From Prinia subflava (taxonomy: Eukaryota > Chordata > Aves > Passeriformes > Cisticolidae), in assembly GCF_021018805.1 (NCBI RefSeq), contig NC_086283.1:19124162-19188161 (forward strand): a DNA stretch of 64,000 nt, given 5' to 3'. The position numbers and the translations under genes were made by a program. Of this stretch, positions 1-11,289 are shown in pieces. The notes beneath the pieces were generated by a model. That model searched no databases and was not told the origin of the DNA. It saw nothing but the letters and a program-made list of their open reading frames with translations. Each line of letters begins with the position of its first letter. Within the stretch, counting starts at the first letter, position 1.

Positions 1-1648
1 TTGTTTGTCTGCTTGGAGCAGCCACTCTCAGAAATGCACAACTGTTTCTGAGTTGCTGGTTGACGGAATTGGCTATTGTTTTATAGAGACACATAAAAGT
101 ATATGAAACTAATAAACAGCAACACACAGAGTTATTCTGGGGAAGATGAACTGTGTTGGGCTGCAGATGAAGTGCAGCACAGAGGAGGAGTGCAGGCAGG
201 GCATGACCTGAGACAGAGGCCCTGAAACAGCAGGCAAAGGGTGATATTGGAGGGACCAGATCCATAAACCCCATTCCTTTAGTGGTGAATGCAGCCCTGG
301 AAGCTTTAGGGTTAACAAGGAGAAAGAAGAACCAGTATCCAACATGTAAGAGACATTGCATATAATAAATGTGGGCCTGAGCAGTCATATGAAGAGCAAG
401 GTGGAAGATATTTAGCAAGCATATAAAGGTGGTCCTAACTATAGTGAAGGGTGAGGAAGAGGAAAGCATCAGGATCACATTTCTGTGAAAGGATCTGAAT
501 GCTCCTGATTGAGGTATTCTCACCTCTCTCCAGAATGAAACCACTTAGCAGTGAGAGAGTGTAAAAGCAACAAAACAGCTGAGAGAGGGGAACATAAAAG
601 AAAGCTGGCATTTATTAATTTTAACTGCATGCAATTGGAATTGTAAGTGTAAGTATCATTATAAGTGGGCTAATAAAAATTCTTTAGACCGCTAAGACTT
701 CAGTTAGACTAATAAAAATCCTGTGCTTGCACAGCAAGAGGATTTTGACTGCAAAATGCTGGAGGATTCAAGCAAATCCACCTGTGTGATTTGTTGTAAC
801 AAACTGGTACCAGTGGCAGTGTACAAGAGCATGCTTGTGGAAGCAGTTGGGAAAGATGCTTCCTCACTTGAGTGACTATGAAAACTGTCACATTAAACCT
901 CTGCCCACACTCTACATCAGCTCTCTTTTCAGAAAGTGGAATGGAGAAATTAAACTGAGAAAATGAAAAAGAGCAATATTGATCTCGTTCTTTACAAAGT
1001 TAAATAATGTTATTCCTTCTTCCTGCATATCTGGGTTTAGTATGTTTCCCAGATTAACTAAAATATGTAGTTTAAGATTATTTGGAATGCACATATAAAT
1101 ACCTGTTTAACTTCAGAAAGAAAAAAAAATGGCATAGAATAATAAGAAAACTTTAGCACCTCACTACAATGAACACTCTGTAACATGTAAACACTGTTAA
1201 AAATAGCAAGAAAACAGAATTAGCTGTTCTGGTGCTCATGTAAATATAATTAAATTAAATTAGTACAATACGACCTTTGCCCCTGGTTAATTCTTCATCT
1301 CTCATTCTCAAAGGTCCATCCCTCTCAGAAACACAATTGCTGCCTCAGAGTCAATTCTGCAGCAAAATTTGTGCGGTTTACTGTTCAAAGCCCCTCCCAA
1401 ACTTTTACAAGTAGCAATGGGAGTAAAGGAAGAGGAGAAGGAGCCATATACTCATGATGAAAAGAAGATCTGAATTCTTAAGAGGTATCTCAAAAGACTG
1501 GAAATTTTTCATTCTCAGTCTCTTTAAGAATACTAATTTTGATAGCTGATAGTCAGAACCTGTAGCAAACAGTTCACTCAAGTTATAATCACCCTCCATT
1601 TGCTGGAGGCTGCTGCGAGCCCAATGTCTTGAAGTTTAGCACCCAGCG

Positions 1649-1666
1649 AAAAAAAAAAAAAAAAAA
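1649..1666 (+). repeat. Poly(A) run, 18 nt
   Basis: Uninterrupted run of A. No retroelement is recognisable on its 5' side, so it may be a replication-slippage homopolymer or the tail of a decayed retrocopy. Confidence 0.9.
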
Positions 1667-2536
1667 TTATCTGTGATAAAAAGTGAGTTAAATCCTTAAT
1701 CAATACGCTTCTAAGCTGTAAGGACAGACTTCAGCCAAACGAGGTGGTGAAACTAACAAGATGGAGCTCCAGCACTGAAGGAGTTCCATCACCAAAGCAT
1801 TGAGTGGGAGTCAAGGGGAAATCACTCCAACCTTTAGACCTCCAAGCGAGATCAGAGCAGAGCAATCCTGAGTCCATCCCTTTGTTTCTGCAGTCAGTCC
1901 ACAGGCTCTGGTTCTGAGGTTTTCATTATTTCACCTTCTCTGCCACTTAAAGCCAACGCAAAAAAACAGTTGAAAATCTACTTGAAAACTTAATTTGCTT
2001 TGTGAACAGTGGTGATGTTTGCAGAAAAGCAGCGGGAGGGTGCAGAGAGGATGACGGGGTGTTGGAAAATGAAGAACAAAAATGTGCTTCTCTCCCAGTC
2101 AATACCCTCACACCATGTTTGCCACTCCAGCTCAGCAGGGCTCACACCTCCCTTGCAGCACTGAAAAATGGATTGGGATGTGACAGACAACTGTGCATGA
2201 CACAGCTCCTAACTTTCAACACATGTTGATACCCAACAAAAGACAGTTATCTTTCCAAATCCACAAACTTTCTTACAGTGACCATTTAGAAACAACATGG
2301 AAAGTTTATTTCCCAGCAAAAGTGAAAAGAAAATACATTTCACTGGATCTGTCATAGGCTGTAATGAAAGGCTGATAGAAAGCTGAAAAGTAGAAATATA
2401 ATTAGATATCAATTCATGACCCATTATTCCTTCTAACAGCAACACAAACAATGTAGCATCATCAGAGACATGACTCTTCCGACATGGTGGCCACCTTTTC
2501 AGGACTCACCAGGACAGCTCTCTCCACATATGTGCA

Positions 2537-2580
2537 TTTTTATTTATTTTTTTTTTTTTAATTTTATTAATTTTATTTTT
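2537..2580. repeat. T-rich low-complexity patch
   Basis: About 44 nt built almost only of T with a few A, including a 12-nt T run. It is an AT-rich low-complexity sequence with no visible function. Confidence 0.8.
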
Positions 2581-5121
2581 AACAAATGACCTTTATAAAA
2601 GGAAGTGAATAGAAACTGAATCCCTGTAAATGTTCCCACAAATACCAGGACTGAAATACAACTAAAACGGATAACATCCCATCATGACAGGACAGCACCC
2701 TGGTACAAACCAAATGCCTGAGGGAAATTCAGTAATAATGTGAATGAAACATCTGCATCTCTTCAGTAACATTACATGAACATGAGTCCGTGTAACATCA
2801 AATCAAATCAGAATCATCCTGACAAGGACCCATCACTGTGCCATCACTTCCTTAATTCCTTTACTCAGTGGCAAAACCACTGAGTGCCAACGTTTTGGAC
2901 AAGGAATTTTATTTTTCTGTGCAAAGAGAAGTAAGGATTCTGGATACAAACATAACTCTGGTATGAGTTCTTTGCCTCTTTTCAGGTAGATTTTGCCTGG
3001 CAGTACAAAACTTGGAACATTTAACTCAGTGGGCAGCCAGGCAGCGCTGGTAATGAGGAAACCTGAACACCCGAGCCAGTCACCAGCTGCCATCAGACTG
3101 CAGGATATACTGCACAGATAATTCAGGAGAGGAAATTCACAGCGATGAAAGCTTGCAGATGAGTAGAAAGGGAGGTGAGATTAGTCAGGTGGATGTGTTC
3201 ATTAAGCCTGGCCCTACCAGGTGTACTCTGGAAAGTTCTTCCCTCAATTCATGCCACAGCATGGCTGCCCACCCTCGCTGGTGCTCGCCGCGCTTTGCTG
3301 CGCTTTTCAGCTCTTTGTTGTCTGGTTGATTTCACATTATTTATTATTTGTGTGGGGGTGGTGGCAAGTAACACACTGCCTTTTGGGAAATGGTCTGACA
3401 CGTGTGAAAGATTCCAGCAGGTGCTGTCCTGCAGAAGTGCTCAGTTCTGTGCTTCCCATCTCATCATCCCCAGAGAGAATTGGCTCTGGTGCTTCTAAAG
3501 GAATCACACAGAAATCAACCCACAATAAAACACACTGAACTCAAAGGGGACAAATTTTGGGAAGATAAAACATTCTGAAAATACTTACACAAAACCTAAA
3601 CCACACATATGCTCTGTTTCTGCAGGACCTGATCCAAAGTTTTATGACCTCAGCCAGTTCTGATCACGGGCATAGAAACCAACACAAACAGTCCCAGGCA
3701 TTGCTCGTTACAATTCAGGGATCCTCCTCTCTTTCTAGAGCAGTAGTCTAATTCCTTTTCTCAAATTATGGCAGCAAATACTGTGTTAACATGCTTTGCA
3801 GTAGGAAAACTACACTCTTTTTTTGCAGCTACTTGATATACAGTACAAGAAAGGAACAAAATTAGCTTGGAACATTCAGTTCAGCCTCAACATAATTGCC
3901 AGAATCTACAGAATGTTATTTTGAAAAAGTTTTAGGTAATAGAAATTTTTTATTAAAAATTAAATGCATGAGATGGAGAAATTTATTACTATTATTTTCT
4001 TTATTATATGTTACTGTGAGGGGTTTTAAATGTCTAAATTTAATGCTCCCTTAGAAGCAATTTACTTCCTGAAATTATTTCCGAAGAATTCATCAGAATG
4101 TTCCTTCCTGAAGAGAAATCAGTGTTATCTTCATTGAAACCGAAGCACAACAAGAACAGGTGACTTACAATGCCAGAGCCTGAACCAAAGCAAAAATCTT
4201 CCAGAGACTTCTAGAAACCCAGCTCCTTAACACAGCCCCAGACATACAGTAAAATCTTTCTGAAAATAATGCTATTTATGAATTCTGAAGTGTGATATGA
4301 TAATGAAGAGGAATATCTTTCCTCTTCTCATCAGTAATGGGGTTCATCTAAGAAAAAAAGATGTTCTTGTGACTGTTCTCATTAGAAACATTTTGAGAAG
4401 GGTGATCTTGTATGTCTGGCCAAGATGTTCTGCAGTTGTTTATGTCCTGAAATTTATGAACAGATCCAGGCAACCTATTCCTTTTTTTTTTTCCTTCTTT
4501 TTTTTCAATTAAAATGTGACAACTATCTCTTCTGCCCAAATACAGAAAACAGAAGACATAATTCAATCCATGCTAATTGTCATTCAAAAAACTCCGAGAA
4601 TAATAGAGCCTCCCCTATAAGAAAGGCAATCCTAACACTAAGAAATCAAAAGACGACCAATTCACTTTTCAGTTTTTATCTAAGCAGACTCCCACTGCAG
4701 TTACAACTCACTGGAGCTTGTTAGTATCCCTGTTTAACAGGAAATTATTTTGAACTGAGCACCTATAATGGCAATTTCAGTCAAAAGGAAGTGTTGAATC
4801 CTGAGCAGACAATGCTCAGCATAAGGGGCATCAAATATATTCAGTGCATAACATCACACAAACAGTCAGACAATTCTGCTTGAATTAGAAATGAACACTG
4901 GAAAACAATACTGGATCTCTGCAGTGGCTGAATTAAAAAGCAGAATCAGAGCACTGGGAGCATTCATTTCTTCAGCGATCCGAGTCCCTTATGGTCATGG
5001 GCCATCACATTCTACATGGGCACTACAGACACATCCACAGAACAGTTTTTCCACAAGCCACTGCACAAAGAGGCCACTGGATGCATCCTAATGGCCAATA
5101 ACCAACTCTGCGGCTGCAATT

Positions 5122-5143
5122 AAAAAAAAAAAAAAAAAAAAAA
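5122..5143 (+). repeat. Poly(A) run, 22 nt
   Basis: Uninterrupted A run. The flanks are unique sequence and no target-site duplication is obvious, so a retrocopy origin is not shown. Confidence 0.9.
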
Positions 5144-6395
5144 GGTAAAATAATGTCCAAAATGTCAGTGTATAGTCATGGAAGTCACAGACATCAAGGC
5201 AAAAAGGCAATCCTGCCTCGTGTTACACAGAGCATTATCTGTTCTCGTTGTCAAGCTCTCACTTAGGAGTGATGCTGATATGGATGGGTGGAACCTGGTT
5301 TTCCAAAACCACAAGATTGTAAAAGTCAGACAGTATCTGATCAGGAAAAGAGCTATCTGGACTAAATTCATGACTGCTTCTTCAGTAATCAATCATTTAT
5401 TAGACATTAAATCACATGGAAGAGTTTGGCAATGCCAATCACCAGGCCAGTGATGATTTGAATAAATTTCCACATGCAAAAGCCTCCGGGATATTGTGAA
5501 ATGAGGGCAGGAGGACAAACAGAATCAACTCTGGCTACAGAAAGGGAAACCTTTTCCCAGCGAAGTAAAGAAACAAGAGAAGAAGACACAAGCCCCTACT
5601 GCAGACAGTACAAATAGACAGGTTATGATCATGGATATAGAACCAGCTCACTTAGAATTAATTTTCTTTTCTTGGTCATTCTTGTCAGTGCTCTGCCTTG
5701 ATAAATTCTGACTTTGCTAATTACCTGAATCTTAGAAAACCAGAAAATACTATGCCAAATGCAATTCGAATTATTCCTGTCTCCAGTATCAGCTGAGGAG
5801 TGCACTCAAGTACAGCATTTTAACATTACTTACAACTTAGCTAACTGAGCTAACGGCATTTATAGAAAAAAGCAAATGTACAAAAATCCTACTAAATTAC
5901 ACGCATCCGAGGTCAATGATGCTTGAACTGTCTGAAATCTGAAATTTCCACAGCACTTTGGAAAACTACTGATGGTTTGTTTTAATACTTGGAATGTCAG
6001 CATTCCCTGGCCCATCAGGATGACAGCTGTAGGGGAAGCAGTGGATTTATGACTGCAGTCCCAGGGGAGTAGCAGTGATAAGGGCACACACAGAGCAGTA
6101 AATTTTGTGTGGACTTTAAGCATTCAGCTGACTCATCACACTCTATTCTCTCTTATTACAGGGGGAAAATCCACCATGGAGTGTCCAAAGCAGTGAAATG
6201 CATGGGATTTGCTTAATAAAACCAACAGCACTCCTAAGGAACAAGGTTGTCTCCAGGCTTATACAAGACAGAAACAGTGGAGAGGGGACATTTTTAAGCC
6301 AATTAGCGTAAGAATTGCACTCTGGGAGCTGAAGATTCAGCTTTCAGATACACCTTAAATTGATATTAGCTAAGGACTGACTGCTATATTTACGT

Positions 6396-6427
6396 GTATG
6401 TGTATATACATACAATAATACACATAC
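6396..6427. repeat. Short inverted repeat in TG/TA-rich patch
   Basis: A perfect 10-bp inverted repeat (GTATGTGTAT at 6396-6405, ATACACATAC at 6418-6427) encloses a 12-nt loop. It sits in alternating purine-pyrimidine sequence, where such matches arise easily. Confidence 0.6.
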
Positions 6428-6644
6428 AAAGTATCAGTGGAGCCTGTTTAATGTGAATTTCACAATATTGGTAAAACTCTGATGTCTAAGTCTTTTCTTT
6501 TAATGACTGAGGAATGAGATAATCCCACACTAACCACAGTAGCTTTGAATGCACATAAAAACTGATATCCCACTTGCCTGAGATAGTCCCACATTTCAAC
6601 ACACATTGGCAAAAATAAACACAATTTTACAGGGGGCCCAAGTG

Positions 6645-6778
6645 AAAAAAACAAAAACAAAAACACCAAAAAACCCCCACCAAAAACAAACAAACAAACA
6701 AACAAACCCCACAAAAACAAAATAACAAACAAAACTCCCCCACACAAAACAACAACAACAACAAAACCCACCACAACA
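6645..6778 (+). repeat. A/C-rich degenerate tract
   Basis: About 134 nt made almost only of A and C, with mixed periods: (AAAC)n, (AAC)n, AAAAAC and short C runs. It is not a clean microsatellite. It produces a spurious minus-strand frame of 104 codons that is rich in F, L, V and G. It is the first of twelve tracts of this type in the window. Confidence 0.9.
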
Positions 6779-7546
6779 GTTTAGGGTGGTTTATTAATGT
6801 ATTTTTTGCTTCTCTGAAAATCTACAAACAAATTTGGTGGATGTCATTTAGAAAAAGTAAGCTATTATAAAGAGCAAATGAAATGAAAAGAAAAATAGCA
6901 TTTCTTGCCCTAGGCATGAAACAGTGCCCTTGAATTATGTGTTACAATCAATTCTTAAGCTTACACTATAGATAACATCTTTCAGTGATGTCTCATCAAG
7001 CAAATTAGATCTGACCAGTGAAATACTGTAAGTTAGCTGGAATTGATGAAAATATTAATGCACTTGCTTTACTGAGCCCCCATTGTCCAAAGTATTAACT
7101 CCTTTAGAGACCAATCACTGCTCTAAACTCTGACCCACAGACAACAGAATTTAACAAAGTCTGTGGGGATTTACAGCTAAAACAGAATAGAATTCTGAAT
7201 TAATCAAGTGCTCTAATTAAAATCTGGAGTAGTAGAAAGTGGCTTTTCCTTATTAGACAACAGTATTTAGGGAAAAAAAAAGAATCCCAGCACAGATACA
7301 AGCCAGATTTAGGCAGAGTGAAAACTTAATGGGCAGCTGCTGTTGGTCATCCCATAATTCTGTCAGGTAGCACACAGAAAATGGATGTAAACCTACAGGA
7401 GTCAACTTCAGAAGTTTTATTCAAACAGAGTTTTTAGGTAGAAATAAGTTTTGTTTAAGAATTAAACCCTCACTATTGATGTCACTACACCAGACTTTAA
7501 AGAAATTTTAATGAAAGAGCATTCAACAGATTGCAAATCAAAACAG
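6779..7546. other. Unique AT-rich stretch, nothing recognised
   Basis: There is no open frame of note, no repeat array and no recognisable transposon between the A/C-rich tract and the CR1 fragment. Confidence 0.55.
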
Positions 7547-7775
7547 AGAATCACAGAATGGTTTGGTCTGGAAAGGACCTTACAGATAATTATTTCCAAC
7601 CCTCTGCCATGGCAAGGACACCTTCCACTGTCCCAGGTTGCTCCAAGCCCTGTCCAACCTGGCCTTGGACACTTCCAGGGATCCAGGGGCAGCCACAGCT
7701 TCTCTGAGCACCCTGTGCCAGGGCCTCCCCACCCTCTGAATAAAGTATTTCTTCCTGATATCTAATCTAAATATC
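7547..7775 (-). mobile_element. CR1 LINE 3' fragment, 5'-truncated, minus strand
   Basis: Read on the given strand it starts with AATCACAGAATGGTTTGG, the reverse complement of the usual avian CR1 3' end. It continues through the usual 3' region (a match to 'TTCCAACCCTCTGCCATGG', then a Leu/Pro-rich stretch) to CTGATATCTAATCTAAAT. Copies of this type are made by target-primed reverse transcription and are normally 5'-truncated, as here: only about 230 bp of an element of about 4.5 kb remain. An 84-codon plus-strand frame inside it is an antisense shadow, not a gene. I saw no clear target-site duplication. Confidence 0.93.
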
Positions 7776-8396
7776 AGAGATTCAAGCCCAATCCCAGGAT
7801 TTAAAATATTTATCTTGCTTTATTTTCAGAATGAGGTATTTAAAGCTACACTCCCACATATATATTTTAGAAAACCCACTTGTCTGGTGAGGCAGATGGG
7901 ATCAGCAAGTGACTGACACTAAGAAAAATTAGGTCAGAACTTACTTAGGAACCTAAATCTTGTGATTTAATTTGTACACCTAATTTGATGTATCTGCTTT
8001 TATATACTCTGGCTTTCACTTACTTAGAAGTCTGAGTTCCCACTGCTAAATCACAGAAATATCACTGCTGCTCAACCAATTTGGGATGGCTTAATGGAGT
8101 AAAAAGATGGGTTTTAAACTAAGCTGTGCTTTTCCTGGGACATGCCCATTGTGTCTCTGCCTTGTAAAGACAAAAGAGCATTAACATCTACCTGCAGAAT
8201 ACGACAAACCGTATTTATATTAGTTGAAAGAATAACTTGACAAATGAAATATCTGCAACTAATTAATTTTTAATTTCAGTGACTCCAAATTAAACAAGTC
8301 ATAGGAGCCTGATTGAAAAAAAATTAAAAGGAATAACAACTAATCTACAGCCTGTTTTTATAGGCATGAAACACTTTAATACTGATAATGGGATTC

Positions 8397-8400
<4 letters not shown>

Positions 8401-8444
<44 letters not shown>
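8401..8444 (+). repeat. Poly(A) run, 44 nt
   Basis: Forty-four uninterrupted A residues, the longest pure homopolymer in the window. The upstream sequence shows no recognisable mRNA or LINE 3' end. It may be a retrocopy tail or a slippage-expanded homopolymer. Confidence 0.95.
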
Positions 8445-8448
<4 letters not shown>

Positions 8449-11076
8449 ATCCAAATTGCACCTCGCCTCCAGGTCAAGTTACAGCAGTTCTATGCATAAA
8501 GCAAATTAAGTTCTATGCATCAAAGATGCACAGAAAGAGCAGTCTGATTTCTGCTTTGCTTTGTTATTTAGATTATCTCCCAGGGACTATTTCCCCCATG
8601 GATCAAAGGGTGGCTGTTTGCTATGAGCACCGACATGGAAAAATATCTCTGGATGTATTTACAGCACAGAGAGTCCCCATGCAGGATCTGTCAAGCCAGA
8701 GCACAGGCACAGAGCAAGTGTGCTCCAGATGCATCATGCCCACCTTCAGCCACAAAAACCTGCAGAACTCTCTGTGGTGCTTGACCAGGATGTTTAAGAA
8801 GAGCAGCAGAACCAGTGGGGCTTTGGCTGGGTTCAGGATTTGGGCTGTCCTGAGAGCTGAGCAGAGAACAACAATGGCAGGCTGGGTTTGCACAGATGTC
8901 GGGTCTCACATCTCAGCACTGGGGGTCTTGGGCAGAAGCCCCTGGGTATTCCTCAAGGCAAAGCCTCCCCTCACCATCATTGGACAGCCACAACCTGTTC
9001 CAGTTTCCTTGTGTGAGTAATAAGCAGGAGCACACACCCCCCCACAGCTCTGTGCTCCACCCTGAGCAGTAGCAGTAATTGTTTGTGCTGCAGCTCACGC
9101 TAATTGTAGGCATGCCTCAATCCCCCCCCCGCAAAACTGCATCTGACAGAGGCTTGAATGCAGAGCAGGACAGTTCCTCTGGACAGAGAGACTTGGCAAA
9201 AAAGCAGCCTGTAATTTGCTGATGCAGTGATGGAGGTGACCAGCAAGATCCTCACAGATTAGCAGGCAATCAGGATGTAGTGGTTTCGCATTTGCCAATT
9301 TCTGTTTCTCAAAATTAATGCAGCGGTCTGAGTGTATATTAAAATCATTTCTCTGCTCCTCCATGTGCTCACGAGTGGTAACAGGGGAAAAAAAAAACAA
9401 CTAACAAACACAGGGTTCTCCAGTCTCCCTTGCTAAAGTAAGCTTTTCAATCAGCACTGAAGGAACATCTTGTGTGCAACACTGAGACATGAGATGACAT
9501 TTTAAAAGGCCTCACTCCCAACCACCAAATCCAGCGCTGCATCTGTTTGCAAGCACACAGCAGAAGCTCAGGCTCTCACCTAAATGCTCATGCAGCTGTT
9601 GGAAAATATGAACAAAAAGGGCAGAAATAGTGAAGAGAGAAAAGAACAATTTGTGGTGCCTGTGCTTTATTTATGAGGCTGGATTAGCTATGGGACAGGG
9701 TGGTTTTCCTGTTACAGATCATGCATTTCGACTTCCAAACTTTATTTTCTCTCCCTGGATATGTATTTTCAGGCACAGTTTTGCAGAAAACTTTGTACTA
9801 TCTACATTTGAAGACAATTATTCAAATGCTGAATGAGAAAGTGACTCTGTTGCACGGTACCAAGCAAACAAGGTTGAAAAAACTACTACAATATACTTTG
9901 AACTTTCAGTAACCAGACTTATGATGCTGATCTTTATATTAAAAGCCCCAGCAATAGTCAGACTTTTATTACCCTCCCTAAAAAAGAAAAATCAAATCCT
10001 AAAATATCAGATACTCAGGGAAGCTAAACCTGCATTGCTATTCCATCTGACCTCAAGAAGCAAAGAAGTTTATACATGGGATTCATCTGATATCAACACA
10101 AACAGGTTTCAAAGCACAACACACTGGTAGGACTCAAACTGAGATGCATTTATGACCTGACCTGTACAAACATGTCAAGAAATGGAACTTGGTCTGCAGT
10201 TATCCACAGCAAATGACAAAGATGTTTCCAATATCAGTAGTTAGGAAAGTAGTTACTGAATTTCAAAAGTTTCATTTTTCACCAAGTCAAATTATTCCTT
10301 CTGTAAATCAAGTTTTTAAAAGCATTTTGTGCAAACAAAGCAGGTTAAAATGAAGGTATATGTCAATTAAGCTAAAGTACTCGTTTGGTTTTCTAACTTA
10401 AAAAAAAGTTAATTTATACAATAAATCCTAAACATTTCCATAACAAAAAGAGCAAACTTTTACCTCTTCTATTTCAGAGTTCTCAAATGTTTAAAAACCC
10501 CCAATTTTTAAAACATTTATTCCATCTTGATATATTCCTCTGGGAAAAACTTGATACAAAGATACCAAATTTATTCCCTGAAATTTCCACATCATAGAAC
10601 TTGATCATATACAATATATTCACCGTAGGTCCAGCATTCCCAAACCATCAAATCTGCAAACCTCCAAGGCATAGGCAGGAGCTGTTCAGCAATTTGGGAA
10701 CACTCAGGGCCTCATGGATTTCCTATAAAAACACAGATTCCTGCCCAGCAGACCCAGAGCTGCTGTACTCATTTATATTGTTCTGAAACACTATCAGGAG
10801 CTGCCATATGTCAGATAATTATTCAGAGAGAAATAAATCTGGCCCACCCACAGAAAAAGGGGAGCACAGAATAATTGAAGTTTGTAAAACACAGAATGAC
10901 ATGACATGACACGACCTGGAACACAAAACCCAGCTATTGGCACTAGCTGATTTATATGGCTACATAATTTTCTTCTTATACAAAAAGTCCTGTCCTGATG
11001 TCAACATTTGGTTATGCAAAAATTTAAACAAAGCAAAGACAAACACTTCTCCCCTCTCTTTGGCTAAATTGTGGAC

Positions 11077-11115
11077 GTTGGCTACAAAGGAGATCAGAGT
11101 TGGCTACAAAGGAGA
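11077..11115 (+). repeat. 17-bp direct repeat, 22-bp period
   Basis: GTTGGCTACAAAGGAGA occurs at 11077-11093 and again at 11099-11115 with no mismatch. The pair lies about 12 bp upstream of the point where CR1 similarity begins. A local slippage duplication is the simplest explanation; a junction-associated duplication from the CR1 insertion is possible. Confidence 0.9.
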
Positions 11116-11126
11116 AAGTGTCAAAT

Positions 11127-11289
11127 GAGAGGTTGGCCAGAGAAGCTATGGCTGCCCCATCCCTAAGGGCGTTCAAGGCTAGGCTGGATCCTCGGAGCCA
11201 CCTGGGATAGTGGGAGCTGTCCCTGCCCATGGCATGGGGTTGGAATGAAGTGATCTTGAAGGTCCCAAGCCCAACCATGGTTCTGTATT
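11127..11289 (+). mobile_element. CR1 LINE 3' fragment, plus strand
   Basis: The order of motifs follows the usual avian CR1 3' region: AGAGAAGCTATGGCTGCCCC, CATCCCTAAGGG, TTCAAGGCTAGGCTGGAT, then CCCTGCCCATGGCATGGGG, GATCTTGAAGGTCCC and CAACCATGGTTCTG. It is heavily 5'-truncated (about 160 bp left), and the terminal ATTCTATG repeats are eroded. Minus-strand frames of 62 and 84 codons across it are antisense shadows. Confidence 0.9.

Larger units (their letters stand above)
1..6644. other. Unique AT-rich non-coding stretch, no gene seen
   Basis: No open frame here is longer than about 107 codons, and none shows a recognisable domain, signal peptide or exon-like context. The stretch holds short A runs (18 A at 1649-1666, 22 A at 5122-5143), a T-rich low-complexity patch at 2537-2580, and a small potential hairpin at 6396-6427 (10-bp arms, 12-nt loop). 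I recognise no transposon remnant. Old diverged repeats or short conserved non-coding elements could be present but are not detectable by eye. Confidence 0.6.
7776..11126. other. Unique stretch with long poly(A), no gene supported
   Basis: The longest frame is 164 codons on the plus strand (8526-9020). It lies in a somewhat GC-richer patch and has no recognisable domain. The stretch also contains a 44-nt poly(A) at 8401-8444. Sequence from about 9.1 to 11.0 kb is AT-rich and unremarkable. Confidence 0.55.
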
